47,559 nucleotides of DNA from Candidatus Omnitrophota bacterium (GTDB taxonomy: Bacteria; Omnitrophota; Gorgyraeia; JABMRN01; RBG-13-46-9). Below, piece after piece: positions 29,594 through 39,294 of the stretch. Position 1 is the stretch's first letter. Each line of letters starts with the position of its first letter. The position numbers and the translations under genes are program-made. The stretch is from assembly GCA_016782445.1 (NCBI GenBank), contig JADHYM010000005.1, positions 1 to 47,559 of the forward strand, given 5' to 3'. A model generated the notes under the pieces. That model ran no database searches and was not told the origin of the DNA. It was given only the letters and a program-made list of their open reading frames with translations.

Positions 29594-30819
29594 TGAGCAG
29601 GCTTAAATGGTTATATCCGGGAATGCTTGTTAAGCGATGGGTGTTTCTTATTGCTGTAGGAATCATTTTGATCGCGATGGGCTTTGCCGTGGTTCTTATG
29701 GAAAACAATCCCGAAACAAGAACGTATACCGCGTTTACTATCATAGCGGGAATCGTACTCGTAATATGGGGGATAAGGGGTACCATAAGGTCGCTTCTGG
29801 ACGCGTATCTTCCTAAAAGGCAGAAGGAAATCGTAGATACGGTATACGAAAAAAGAATACTAGAAAAAGGCCCTAAAATTGTCGTGATAGGCGGCGGGAC
29901 AGGGCTTTCAGCGCTACTTCATGGCTTAAAGGAGTACACGAGCAACATCACTGCGGTGGTTACGGTTGCGGACGACGGTGGTTCAAGCGGCCGACTAAGG
30001 GAGGAGCTCGACGTTCTTCCTCCGGGGGACATAAGAAACTGCCTCGTGGCACTGGCCGATACCGAACCCCTTATGGAAAAACTCTTTCAATTCAGGTTTG
30101 CTGACGGAAAAGACCTCAATGGCCATAGTTTCGGCAACCTCTTCATAACAGCGCTTTCAAAAGTGACAGGAGACTTTGAAGAAGCTGTTAAAGCTTCCTC
30201 AAAGATACTTGCGATACGCGGAAATGTAATACCCGCCACTTTGAGCAAAATAGTTTTGAAGGCGCGATATAAAGACGGCACTGAAACCGAAGGCGAAAGT
30301 AAAATTCCCGAGAGCAAAAGCCCCATAGAGAGGGTCTACATAAAACCTGCTGATTCAAGGCCCACACTTGGGGCCTTGCAGGCCATACAAAAAGCACAGG
30401 CAATAATTCTTGGTCCCGGCAGTCTTTATACGAGCATCATGCCGAACCTCCTTATAGAAGGCATGCATGAGGCGATCAGGAAATCAAACGCGGTTAAGAT
30501 TTACATATGCAATGTTATGACCCAAGCAGGCGAGACCAGCAACTATACTGCAAGCCGTCACGTAAAGACCATAATCGACCACACGGGAAGCGGTATTATT
30601 AATTTTTGCATAGTGAATACGGGAAAGGTGCCCTCAGAGCTTGTCGAAAAATATAAGGACGAAAACGCGCATCCGGTCGTCGTAGACAAAAATAAGTTTA
30701 GGGCCCTTAAGTGCACCGTGATCCAGGACAACGTGATCGATACGAAAGATTTCGTCAGGCACGATTCTCACAAGCTTGCCAAGACGATATTTGACCTCGT
30801 ATCCTCGATAAAAAAATGA
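29593..30819 (+). CDS. yvcK: YvcK/CofD-like gluconeogenesis factor with N-terminal membrane anchor
   Basis: This 408-residue protein has two N-terminal hydrophobic helices (about 16-36 and 47-64), then the CofD-like Rossmann domain from about residue 95: IVVIGGGTGLSALLHGLK, VADDGGSSGRLREEL, LPPGDIRNCLVALA and GPGSLYTSIMPNL. YvcK binds UDP-sugars and adjusts carbon flow and cell-wall synthesis in other bacteria; the membrane-anchored form is known in several phyla. It sits between EIIA and a GH57 glucanotransferase, both overlapping, in keeping with a carbon-regulation module. Confidence 0.9.
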   Translation: MSRLKWLYPGMLVKRWVFLIAVGIILIAMGFAVVLMENNPETRTYTAFTIIAGIVLVIWGIRGTIRSLLDAYLPKRQKEIVDTVYEKRILEKGPKIVVIGGGTGLSALLHGLKEYTSNITAVVTVADDGGSSGRLREELDVLPPGDIRNCLVALADTEPLMEKLFQFRFADGKDLNGHSFGNLFITALSKVTGDFEEAVKASSKILAIRGNVIPATLSKIVLKARYKDGTETEGESKIPESKSPIERVYIKPADSRPTLGALQAIQKAQAIILGPGSLYTSIMPNLLIEGMHEAIRKSNAVKIYICNVMTQAGETSNYTASRHVKTIIDHTGSGIINFCIVNTGKVPSELVEKYKDENAHPVVVDKNKFRALKCTVIQDNVIDTKDFVRHDSHKLAKTIFDLVSSIKK

Positions 30820-32840
30820 ATAAAGAAAAAAGCATAAAATTTTTAATGGGAATGCATTGCCACCAACCCGTGGATAATTTCGGGCATGTTTTCGAGAAGG
30901 CATACACAAAATCCTACAAGCCTTTTCTGGATGTCCTGAAGCGGCATCCGGGTATAAAACTTTCGATTCACTACTCAGGATCGCTTCTTTCCTGGATCAA
31001 GGAAAGAAGCCCGGAGTTTTTAGACACGATAAGGGAATTTTCCGAGCGCGGACAGGTTGAAATACTTACGGGCGGCTACCACGAACCGATATTGACGATG
31101 ATTCCGAAAGAAGACATTTTGGGGCAGATAAATAAACTCACCGGTTTTATAAAAGAAACATTTAAATGCGACCCGAAGGGACTGTGGCTTACCGAACGCG
31201 TGTGGGATCCGAAACTGGGCGACATATTTGGCAAAACCGGCATAAAATACACGATCGTGGACGATTTTCACCTCGAAAACACCGAACTGGGCGCCGGAGG
31301 GGTTTTTGGACGGTATACGATAAAGAAAAGCGGGAACCTTTCCGTCTTCCCCTCAATAAAAAAATTAAGATACATAATACCCTTCAGCAAGAGCCCGAAA
31401 GAAGCGGTGGATTACCTGGAAGGAATTGCCTCGAGCCCTAATGCGCGCTGTGTTGCGTTCGCTGACGACATGGAAAAATTTGGGCTCTGGCCGCATGCCC
31501 ATAACTGGGTATATAGGAAAGGCTGGCTCGACAGCTTCTTCACCATGATCGAAAAAAGTAAATACATTGATACGATGACCTTTGGCGAGGCGGTTTCCGA
31601 AGTGCCTTCCTCGGGAGATATCGCGATGTCGCATTCGAGCTATGCCGAGATGATGCTCTGGTCGGGAGGAGATTTTGATAATTTCTTCAGTAAATATCCG
31701 GAGTCGGATTTCATGAGAAAGCGCATGCTTCATGTGAGTAACCGCCTTGACGAGGCGACGGAGAAGGATGAAGAAAAAACGAGAGCAGCGCGAGAGGAGC
31801 TGTATAAATCGCAGTCGAACTGCGCGTATTGGCACGGAATATTCGGAGGGGTTTATCTAAAATACTTGAGGCAGGGGATATATAAGCACCTCATAAAAGC
31901 GGAATCCCTGGTAGAAAAGTGTGCCTCTTCTGCCGCGCCGGAAGTAGAGATCCTGAAATTTCCCGGGAAGACAAGCGAAATACTTTGCGCAAAGAATAGA
32001 TTCCTGAATATCTTCGTTGACCCCAGCTGCGCCGGAGCCATATTCGAGGTCGATTACAAGCCACGCGTCCATAACCTTTCAAACACGATGTCGCGGCGCG
32101 AAGAGCCCTATCACGCGCATATCGTAAACCGGAAAAACCCTCTTTCCATGCGTGCCATAAAAAGATGGGAAAACACGGACACCGAATCCATGGATCTTTA
32201 TGAAGTGCTGGGCGTAAAGGAGTGGAATCTTAAAAAATGGCTTTTTTACGACCTTTATCCGAAGGTTTCGCTTATCCTGCACCTTTTGCCGGTAAAAACC
32301 TCTATAAAGGATTTCATTAGATCAAAGCATTGTGGCGAAGATAAGAATAATACTATTTTAGGCGACTACGCCTATACGACAGAAAAAACCGACAAAGCCA
32401 TCTCGATAAAGCTCGAAAAGGAATGCATGGTGACTTTCGACAAGCTTTCCCGTAATATTTTATGTAGGAAGGAAGTCGTACTCACTGAAAAAAACGAGTT
32501 TTGCACCATCGTTGAAGCCGAAAACAAATCGGCCGAGGATATAAAGTTTTTACTGGCCATGGAATACAACTGGTCTATAGAGGATAAATCCTTCAAAAAC
32601 CCGAGAAAATTAAAAAACGTAAAAAAACTTGTTTTAAGAGACAGGTATTGCGGTGCCACGGTAGAGCATGTTCTTGATAATGGTGTTTCCGCCTGGATTT
32701 TTCCTCTCTATACTCTCAATGAATCCGAAAATGGCATAGGAAAAAACTTTCAGGGCTCGTCACTGCTTTTTTATAAGAACGTTTCACTAAAGGCGAATTG
32801 CTCTGCCCGGATGGGCTGTGCCTTAAAGGTGTACAAATAA
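30816..32840 (+). CDS. GH57 4-alpha-glucanotransferase/alpha-amylase family enzyme
   Basis: The protein has 674 residues. The GH57 barrel (about 8-310) shows the five family motifs: MGMHCHQP (12-18), the nucleophile Glu127 in GLWLTERVWDP, the acid/base Asp in FADDMEKFGLWP (about 215-225), and a helical bundle. The C-terminal half matches the DUF1925/DUF1926 beta-domains of Thermococcus-type 4-alpha-glucanotransferases. There is no signal peptide, so it acts in the cytoplasm on glycogen or maltodextrin. It starts in the yvcK stop codon (ATGA) and hpr follows 1 bp after its stop. Confidence 0.9.
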   Translation: MNKEKSIKFLMGMHCHQPVDNFGHVFEKAYTKSYKPFLDVLKRHPGIKLSIHYSGSLLSWIKERSPEFLDTIREFSERGQVEILTGGYHEPILTMIPKEDILGQINKLTGFIKETFKCDPKGLWLTERVWDPKLGDIFGKTGIKYTIVDDFHLENTELGAGGVFGRYTIKKSGNLSVFPSIKKLRYIIPFSKSPKEAVDYLEGIASSPNARCVAFADDMEKFGLWPHAHNWVYRKGWLDSFFTMIEKSKYIDTMTFGEAVSEVPSSGDIAMSHSSYAEMMLWSGGDFDNFFSKYPESDFMRKRMLHVSNRLDEATEKDEEKTRAAREELYKSQSNCAYWHGIFGGVYLKYLRQGIYKHLIKAESLVEKCASSAAPEVEILKFPGKTSEILCAKNRFLNIFVDPSCAGAIFEVDYKPRVHNLSNTMSRREEPYHAHIVNRKNPLSMRAIKRWENTDTESMDLYEVLGVKEWNLKKWLFYDLYPKVSLILHLLPVKTSIKDFIRSKHCGEDKNNTILGDYAYTTEKTDKAISIKLEKECMVTFDKLSRNILCRKEVVLTEKNEFCTIVEAENKSAEDIKFLLAMEYNWSIEDKSFKNPRKLKNVKKLVLRDRYCGATVEHVLDNGVSAWIFPLYTLNESENGIGKNFQGSSLLFYKNVSLKANCSARMGCALKVYK

Positions 32841-32841
32841 C

Positions 32842-33135
32842 ATGGTAGAAAGAAAAGCTATCATAAAAAATAAATCCGGCCTGCATGCGAGGCCCGCGGC
32901 ACTCTTCGTTCAAATCGCGAATAAATATGACAGCGATATCAGCATTAAGAAGGGGAGCCAGAAAGTAAACGGAAAATCAATAATGGGAATAATGATGCTT
33001 GCCGCAGAAAAGGGAAGCCGCGTTGTGATAATAGCAGAGGGCCCTGACGCGAAAAACGCGGTGGATGAACTTGAGAAACTTCTTTTAAGCAATACCCTGG
33101 ACGAATGGTATGACAAAGAAAAAAAGAAAAAGTAA
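32842..33135 (+). CDS. ptsH: Phosphocarrier protein HPr
   Basis: 97 residues. The active-site His15 lies in SGLHARPAALF, and the regulatory serine sits at position 46 in NGKSIMGIMML, the site phosphorylated by HPr kinase where that enzyme exists. A lysine-rich tail extends about 10 residues beyond the usual end. It hands phosphate from enzyme I to EIIA. The gene overlaps ptsI by 26 bp. Confidence 0.95.
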   Translation: MVERKAIIKNKSGLHARPAALFVQIANKYDSDISIKKGSQKVNGKSIMGIMMLAAEKGSRVVIIAEGPDAKNAVDELEKLLLSNTLDEWYDKEKKKK

Positions 33136-34903
33136 GGTCAAGGAAATTATACTGAAGGGCATACCGGCGGCGCCCGGCGTTATTACGGGCAAGGCCTACC
33201 TTTTGTTCGACGAGGAATATCCCGTACCTCAGAGGAAAAAGGTAAGCGAGCATTTCATCGAAAAAGAAATCTTAAGGTTTAAGCAGGCGCTGGCAAAAGC
33301 GCGCTCCGAAATACTTTCCATACAGCACAGAATAGCCGAAGAAATGGGCATGGACAAGGCGCGCATATTCTGGGCGCATCTTATGGTCCTTGAGGACGAA
33401 ATCCTGATAGGAGAGGTGATTGCAAACCTCCGGAAAGAAAAACTAACGGTTGAGTACATATTCTGGGAGGTCCTGGAAAAGTACGTAAAGGTTCTCTCAA
33501 AGAGCGAGGACGAGTACCTTCGCGAGAGGGTAAGCGATATAAATGACGTTGGCAAGCGCGTGTTGAATAACCTTGTCGGGACGAAGCAGAAAACGCTGGA
33601 AAACATAAAGGACAAGGTTATAGTCATAGCCTATGACCTGTCGCCTTCGGACACGGCCACTATGCACAGAAAAAACGTGATGGCATTTGCCACGGATATA
33701 GGCGGAAGGACCTCTCATACCGCCATCATGGCGAAGTCACTGGAAATACCAGCTGTTGTCGGATTGGAAAGTATTACTTCAAAAGCCGAAAACGGCTCAA
33801 AACTCATCGTGGATGGCAGTCGCGGCATAGTCATAGTAAACCCTAAGCCTGAAACCCTCAAGAAATACCGCCTCCAGAAAAAGCGTTTCGAGACATTTGA
33901 AAAACATCTTATCAAATTAAAGAATCTTCCCGCTGTAACCAGTGACGGAAAAAAAATAGCGCTCGCGGCGAACATAGAACTACCGAACGATGTCCCGAGC
34001 GTCCTGGCCCACGGGGCCAAGGGGATAGGGCTTTACAGGACGGAATACTTCTATATGAACCGAAAGGATCTACCTTCCGAGAAGGAGCAGTACGAGGCCT
34101 ATAAAGTCGTAGCCGAAAGAATAGCGCCTCACCCGGTTGTCATAAGGACGCTTGATCTTGGCGGCGATAAATTCCTTTCCCAGTTTGAGCTCCCGCGTGA
34201 GATGAACCCATTTTTGGGGTGGAGAGCGATACGGTTTTGCCTGGCGCGCCCGGATATTTTTAAGGCACAGCTGCGCCCCATACTAAAGGCTTCCGTGCAC
34301 GGAAATCTAAAGATAATGTATCCGATGATCTCCGGCATTGAGGAGCTCAGGCAGGCAAACGCGATCTTGAAAGACGTAAAAAAAGAACTGAAAAAGAAAA
34401 ACATTCCCTTCGACAAAGAGATAGAGGTCGGAGCGATGATAGAAGTGCCATCAGCGGCTTTGACGAGCGACGTTCTGGCCAGAGAAGCTGATTTCTTCTC
34501 GATAGGCACAAACGACCTTATCCAGTATGCGTTGGCAGTAGACAGGGTAAACGAAAAAATCGCTTATTTATACGAACCAGCGCATCCTGCGGTACTAAGG
34601 CTTATTAAGACCATAATAGATAACGCACATAGGGAACGCATATGGGTCGGGATGTGCGGGGAAATGGCCGGCGACATAGTGCTTACCATGATACTTCTCG
34701 GGTTGGGGCTCGACGAGTTCAGCACCTCACCTATCATAGTTCCGGAGGTAAAACGGATAATTCGCTTGGTCCGCTATCAGGAAGCCCGCAAGATCGCTGA
34801 AAAAGCGCTTACCCTGTCAACAGGAAAGGAAGTCGAGGATTTTGCCAAGGCGAGACTTAAAAAACTTATTCCCGGTGTCATTCTAGAGAAAAGGAAAAAA
34901 TAG
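33110..34903 (+). CDS. ptsI: PTS enzyme I (phosphoenolpyruvate-protein phosphotransferase)
   Basis: 597 residues. The N-terminal domain contains the phospho-histidine in GGRTSHTAIMAKS (His203). The C-terminal PEP-binding barrel has GIGLYRTEYFYM, RTLDLGGDKF, EVGAMIEVPSAAL, FFSIGTNDLIQYALAVDR and the catalytic cysteine in VGMCGEMAGD. It phosphorylates HPr from PEP. The start overlaps hpr, and the protein begins with a basic MTKKKRKSK stretch. No sugar-specific EIIBC is in view, so the phosphorelay here may be mainly regulatory. Confidence 0.96.
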   Translation: MTKKKRKSKVKEIILKGIPAAPGVITGKAYLLFDEEYPVPQRKKVSEHFIEKEILRFKQALAKARSEILSIQHRIAEEMGMDKARIFWAHLMVLEDEILIGEVIANLRKEKLTVEYIFWEVLEKYVKVLSKSEDEYLRERVSDINDVGKRVLNNLVGTKQKTLENIKDKVIVIAYDLSPSDTATMHRKNVMAFATDIGGRTSHTAIMAKSLEIPAVVGLESITSKAENGSKLIVDGSRGIVIVNPKPETLKKYRLQKKRFETFEKHLIKLKNLPAVTSDGKKIALAANIELPNDVPSVLAHGAKGIGLYRTEYFYMNRKDLPSEKEQYEAYKVVAERIAPHPVVIRTLDLGGDKFLSQFELPREMNPFLGWRAIRFCLARPDIFKAQLRPILKASVHGNLKIMYPMISGIEELRQANAILKDVKKELKKKNIPFDKEIEVGAMIEVPSAALTSDVLAREADFFSIGTNDLIQYALAVDRVNEKIAYLYEPAHPAVLRLIKTIIDNAHRERIWVGMCGEMAGDIVLTMILLGLGLDEFSTSPIIVPEVKRIIRLVRYQEARKIAEKALTLSTGKEVEDFAKARLKKLIPGVILEKRKK

Positions 34904-34914
34904 AAAGGCTGAAT

Positions 34915-35976
34915 ATGAATCTTGATAATCTAAAAGATATAATGCGGTTGGATAGAGAAAATATGCTCAGATTGCTTGTGTCCTTTCCCGGCCAGTGCAG
35001 GGAAGCAATAAAAATAGGAGAACGTATAAACGTGCCCTTTTCCTATAGGAAGGGGTATGTAAATGTAATTTTTACGGGGTTAGGCGGTTCTGCTATAGGA
35101 GCGGATATTGTGTGCGGGATAACGGAAGAAGAAATCAAGGTTCCTATATTCGTCAACAGGAACTATACACTTCCTCACTTTACCGGAAAAAATTCCCTTG
35201 TCTTTGCCATAAGCTACTCCGGAAATACGGAAGAAACGCTTTCGGCTTACGCCGACGCGAAAAAAAGAGGTTCGAACATTATCGCTATAACCTCCGGCGG
35301 AAAATTAAAGGAATTGGCCGTTAAAAACAAGGATGTTCTCATTCTTATACCACAGGGATATCCGCCGCGAGCCGCTTTAGGGTATTCTTTTATACCGGCT
35401 ATTTTTTCCCTGTCTAAACTCGGGCTCATAAAAGAAAAGAGAAATGATCTCCTTAAGACAACGGTTTTGCTGAAAGAGATGCAGGGGGATATGCTCGGGG
35501 CCCATGTGCACGGCCGCAAAAATATCGCCAAGGAAACAGCAAAAAAAATACACGGCTCTTTTCCTGTCATTTATGCCTCGAGCCGCATGGAAAGCGTCAT
35601 GACCCGGTGGAAGGGGCAATTCGCGGAAAACGGAAAACATCTCTCTTCGGGGCACGTGTTCCCGGAGATGAACCACAACGAAATAGTCGGGTGGGTATAT
35701 CCGAAAAACATTTTACGAAACTTTCTCGCGATAATATTGAGGGACAGATTTGATCACCCGAGGGTGCAAAAGCGCATGGATATAACTTATTCGATATTGA
35801 AAAAAGCGCAGTTTGAAGTAATCGAAATCGAAAGTAACGGTGCGAGCCTCATCGAGAGGATGCTGTCGCTTGTGGTAGTAGGAGATTTTATTTCTTTTTA
35901 TCTTGCGATCCTTAACGGCATTGATCCGACTCCCGTGGAGCGAATTACCTATTTAAAAAAACAACTGGCTAAATAA
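34915..35976 (+). CDS. Bifunctional phosphoglucose/phosphomannose isomerase
   Basis: 353 residues with two SIS domains. The first has VIFTGLGGSAIGADIV (about 51-66) and AISYSGNTEETLSAY; the second has the catalytic FPEMNHNEIVGW (about 248-259). The C-terminal GASLIERMLSLVVVGDFISFYLAILNGIDPTPV is characteristic of the PGI/PMI family of archaea and some bacteria. It interconverts fructose-6-P with glucose-6-P and mannose-6-P. It follows ptsI by 11 bp, extending the carbon block. A low-complexity repeat follows. Confidence 0.93.
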   Translation: MNLDNLKDIMRLDRENMLRLLVSFPGQCREAIKIGERINVPFSYRKGYVNVIFTGLGGSAIGADIVCGITEEEIKVPIFVNRNYTLPHFTGKNSLVFAISYSGNTEETLSAYADAKKRGSNIIAITSGGKLKELAVKNKDVLILIPQGYPPRAALGYSFIPAIFSLSKLGLIKEKRNDLLKTTVLLKEMQGDMLGAHVHGRKNIAKETAKKIHGSFPVIYASSRMESVMTRWKGQFAENGKHLSSGHVFPEMNHNEIVGWVYPKNILRNFLAIILRDRFDHPRVQKRMDITYSILKKAQFEVIEIESNGASLIERMLSLVVVGDFISFYLAILNGIDPTPVERITYLKKQLAK

Positions 35977-35985
35977 GAAGAAAAG

Positions 35986-36125
35986 CGAGTAATTAGTAAT
36001 TTGTAATTGGTAATTTGTGGGGATGAGGGGATTCGAGTAATTGGTAATTTGTAATTAGTAATTTATGGGGGCATGGATAAATTAGAAATTACTCCTGGAA
36101 TTATGGTGATTACAAATTACTCGAG
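35986..36125. repeat. AT-rich word repeat (GTAATTNGTAATTTG)
   Basis: Words AGTAATT, GGTAATTTG, GTAATTAGTAATTT recur, and the end (ATTACAAATTACTCGAG) is the reverse complement of the start (CGAGTAATT...), so the block is partly self-complementary. It fills the 162-bp gap between PGI/PMI and the nucleotidyltransferase gene and supplies the region just before that start codon. Confidence 0.6.
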
Positions 36126-36138
36126 TTAAAGGTATGAA

Positions 36139-36891
36139 ATGGTAACAATAATACTAGCGGCGGGATACGGCACAAGGCTGTATCCGCTTACGATCAACAA
36201 GCCGAAGGCTCTTCTCGAGGTAGGCGGCAAGACTATTCTCGACAGGCTTTTAGAAAAAATAACCCCTATAGAGAATAACAGGAAGATCTATATAGTCACG
36301 AATGAAAAATTCAACAAAGAATTTATTAACTGGACAAAATCGGCGGATTATGGCTGTGAAATAGAGGTTATAAATGATAAAACTCTTTCGAATGAGACGA
36401 GGCTTGGCGCGATAGGGGATATCGATCTTGCGCTCAAAAGCAAAAAAATAAAAGATGATCTTTTTATAACGGGTAGCGATAATTTATTTGATATGGATCT
36501 TGTGGATTTTGCTAATTTCGCTAATGCAAAAAGACCTTCAAGTTCTATGGTTTTTTTTGATGTAAAGGATATCAAGCTTGCGACTAAATACGGCATAGGT
36601 AATCTGGATAATGATTCAAGGGTGATAGGTTTTGAAGAAAAGCCTGTATCTCCGAAAAGCACTCTTGCCGCAACCGCTCTTTATTTTATTCCGAAAGAAA
36701 AACTCGGGAAGGTGTTTGAGTATATGGATACTGATCTATCAAAGGACGCTCCCGGAAATCTTCTTTTATGGCTGGCAAAAGAAGATAAGGTATATGGCTA
36801 CGTTTTGAAAAAAGCATGGTATGACATTGGGGACATGGAGTCTCTGAAGAAAGCAAATGATAAATTTACAAAGAGAGAGGAAGGAAAATGA
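36139..36891 (+). CDS. Sugar-1-phosphate nucleotidyltransferase
   Basis: This 250-residue single-domain enzyme has the NTP-transferase signature [12 protein letters not shown]...[11 protein letters not shown] at about 7-30, a metal-binding Asp in [10 protein letters not shown] (about 115) and GFEEKPVSP (about 174-182). It resembles glucose-1-phosphate thymidylyl/uridylyltransferases without the extra C-terminal hexapeptide domain. The donor and sugar cannot be fixed from sequence. GTATGAAATGG offers a weak ribosome-binding site, since the upstream region is repeat. metK overlaps its stop (ATGA). Confidence 0.85.
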   Translation: MVTIILAAGYGTRLYPLTINKPKALLEVGGKTILDRLLEKITPIENNRKIYIVTNEKFNKEFINWTKSADYGCEIEVINDKTLSNETRLGAIGDIDLALKSKKIKDDLFITGSDNLFDMDLVDFANFANAKRPSSSMVFFDVKDIKLATKYGIGNLDNDSRVIGFEEKPVSPKSTLAATALYFIPKEKLGKVFEYMDTDLSKDAPGNLLLWLAKEDKVYGYVLKKAWYDIGDMESLKKANDKFTKREEGK

Positions 36892-38033
36892 TAAGGAAAA
36901 GAAATTATCTTCTAACATCAGAAAGCGTTACTGAGGGGCACCCGGATAAAGTTTGTGACCAGATTTCAGATAGCATTCTGGATGCGATTTTGGGTCAGGA
37001 TCCGATGGGTAGAGTTGCTTGTGAAGCAATGGTTACTACGGGACTTGCAATGGTAGCCGGCGAGATAACAACCAATTGTTATGTTCCGATACCCAAGATC
37101 ATACGAAGCACCATTAGGGATATAGGGTACACTGATCCGCATTACGGATTTGACTATCTTACCTGCGGTGTCGTAACCTCTGTGCAAGAGCAGTCTCCGG
37201 ATATATCTATGGGAGTTGACAAGGGAGGCGCCGGTGATCAGGGGATGATGTTTGGCTATGCCAGCGATGAAACAAAAGAGCTCATGCCTATGCCTATAGC
37301 GTTAGCGCATAAGCTTTCAAGAAGGCTTTCAGATATCAGAAAGAGAAAAATAGTAAACTATCTAAGGCCTGATGGTAAAACCCAGGTTACGGTTGAATAC
37401 GTAAATGGTTCGCCGCACAAAGTTAAAGCTATAGTAGTAAGCGCGCACCACGATAAAAAGGCAAAAACAAAAGATATAAAACATGACATGCAAAAGCTTG
37501 TCATAGATAAGATAATACCTAAACATCTATTGGCGAAGGATGTAAAAATTTATGTAAATCCTACGGGTAGATTTGAAGTAGGCGGCCCTGTTGCTGATAC
37601 AGGTGTTACGGGTAGGAAGATAATAGTGGATACTTATGGCGGAGTTGGCTCGCACGGCGGCGGAGCTTTTTCAGGAAAAGATCCGTCAAAAGTTGACAGA
37701 TCCGCTTCGTACATGGCCCGATATGTCGCGAAAAATATCGTAGCTGCAGAACTTGCCAAGAGATGCGAGATACAACTGGCATATGCCATAGGTATTGCAG
37801 AACCGGTAAGCGTGATGGTAAATACATTTGGCACCGGGCACGTCGCAGAAGAAAAACTCGTGAAAGCGGTAAGAAAGGTATTTGACCTTACGCCTTACGC
37901 GATAATAAGAAATCTAAAATTAAGAAAGCCCATTTATAAAAAAACAGCAGCTTATGGGCATTTTGGCAGAGAAGAAGAAGGTTTTACATGGGAGGAAATA
38001 GATAAAGTAAATGCTTTGAGGAAGGAAGTTTAA
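36888..38033 (+). CDS. metK: S-adenosylmethionine synthetase
   Basis: This 381-residue enzyme makes SAM from methionine and ATP. Motifs: [19 protein letters not shown] (12-30), the hexapeptide [12 protein letters not shown] (about 111-122) and [20 protein letters not shown] (about 255-274), with P-loop lysine and metal ligands intact. It replaces the usual DTYGGMARHGGG with [12 protein letters not shown]. No SAM riboswitch is visible because the gene is translationally coupled to the one before it. ahcY follows 4 bp later, a methyl-cycle pair. Confidence 0.96.
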   Translation: MIRKRNYLLTSESVTEGHPDKVCDQISDSILDAILGQDPMGRVACEAMVTTGLAMVAGEITTNCYVPIPKIIRSTIRDIGYTDPHYGFDYLTCGVVTSVQEQSPDISMGVDKGGAGDQGMMFGYASDETKELMPMPIALAHKLSRRLSDIRKRKIVNYLRPDGKTQVTVEYVNGSPHKVKAIVVSAHHDKKAKTKDIKHDMQKLVIDKIIPKHLLAKDVKIYVNPTGRFEVGGPVADTGVTGRKIIVDTYGGVGSHGGGAFSGKDPSKVDRSASYMARYVAKNIVAAELAKRCEIQLAYAIGIAEPVSVMVNTFGTGHVAEEKLVKAVRKVFDLTPYAIIRNLKLRKPIYKKTAAYGHFGREEEGFTWEEIDKVNALRKEV

Positions 38034-38037
38034 CAAA

Positions 38038-39294
38038 ATGAAATATGATGTAAAAGATATCAACTTGGCAAAAAAAGGGGGTTTGCGCATAGAATGGGCA
38101 AAGGAATACATGCCTGTCATGCGCCTTACGGAAGAAAAATTTAAAAAAGAGAAACCTTTTAAAGGTATGGCGATCTCTTGCTGTCTCCATGTAACGACGG
38201 AAACAGCCGCTCTCGCAACCTGCTTAAAAGCCGGGGGCGCAAAAGTTTTTTTATGCGCTTCGAACCCGCTTAGCACGCAGGATGACGTGGCCGCTTCGCT
38301 TGTCAAGGAACACAAGATAAGTGTGTTTGCAATAAAAGGTGAGGATAAAAAAACATACTATAAACACTTAAACATGGTTCTTGACGAGAAACCGTGCGTA
38401 ACGATAGATGACGGAGCGGACCTTGTTTCTGTTATTCATTCAAAAAGGCGCAATCTCCTGAGTGATATAGTGGGCGGAACAGAAGAGACGACCACAGGCG
38501 TCATAAGGTTGAGGAGCCTTGAAAAAGCCGGCAAGCTTATGTACCCGATAATATCGGTAAATGATGCCGATACCAAGCACCTTTTTGACAATAGGTACGG
38601 GACAGGTCAATCAACCATTGACGGTGTTATCCGGGCGACAAACAGACTAATAGCCGGTTCGAGTTTTGTCGTATGCGGTTACGGATGGTGCGGCAGAGGC
38701 GTGGCGATGCGCGCGCGCGGTCTGGGAGCAAACATTACTGTTTGTGAGGTAGAACCTGTAAAAGCCCTAGAGGCTGTTATGGACGGATATACAGTTGTGT
38801 CTCTAAAGCAAGCGGCAAAATATGGCGATATTTTTATTACGGCTACGGGGGATATAAACGTTTTGGACAGGGAACATTTTAAGCTGATGAAAGACGGCGT
38901 TATAATCGCTAACACAGGTCACTTTAATGTCGAAATAAACATACCGATTCTTAAGAAGATGTCTAAAAAGGTACGAATAGTAAGAGAATTTGTACAGGAG
39001 TTTACTCTTAGAAACGGAAAAAGAATAAATCTTTTAGCTGAAGGCAGGCTTGTAAATCTTGCCGCCGCAGAAGGCCACCCGGCGCATGTTATGGATATGA
39101 GCTTTGCAAACCAGGCTCTTTCCGCGCTATTTGTTGTGCAAAACAAGGAAAAACTCGACAGAAAAGTATACAGCGTGCCCGAGGAGATAGATAAAGAAAT
39201 AGCCAGGCTTAAATTGAAATCTATGGGCATTAAGATAGATACGCTTACAAGAGAACAGGAAGAATACCTTCGTAGCTGGGAGATGGGGACGTGA
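38038..39294 (+). CDS. ahcY: Adenosylhomocysteinase
   Basis: This 418-residue NAD-dependent enzyme splits SAH to adenosine and homocysteine. Substrate-domain signatures include [21 protein letters not shown] and DDGADL; NAD-domain signatures include [31 protein letters not shown] and [26 protein letters not shown]. The C-terminal end is shorter than in eukaryotes, as usual for bacterial and archaeal forms. Together with metK it recycles SAM. pfkA overlaps its stop (GTGA). Confidence 0.96.
   Translation: MKYDVKDINLAKKGGLRIEWAKEYMPVMRLTEEKFKKEKPFKGMAISCCLHVTTETAALATCLKAGGAKVFLCASNPLSTQDDVAASLVKEHKISVFAIKGEDKKTYYKHLNMVLDEKPCVTIDDGADLVSVIHSKRRNLLSDIVGGTEETTTGVIRLRSLEKAGKLMYPIISVNDADTKHLFDNRYGTGQSTIDGVIRATNRLIAGSSFVVCGYGWCGRGVAMRARGLGANITVCEVEPVKALEAVMDGYTVVSLKQAAKYGDIFITATGDINVLDREHFKLMKDGVIIANTGHFNVEINIPILKKMSKKVRIVREFVQEFTLRNGKRINLLAEGRLVNLAAAEGHPAHVMDMSFANQALSALFVVQNKEKLDRKVYSVPEEIDKEIARLKLKSMGIKIDTLTREQEEYLRSWEMGT

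Noticed and set aside
36888-38033. SAM riboswitch control of metK
   Set aside because: metK overlaps the preceding gene by 4 bp and the upstream 162-bp gap is a word repeat without SAM-box features.
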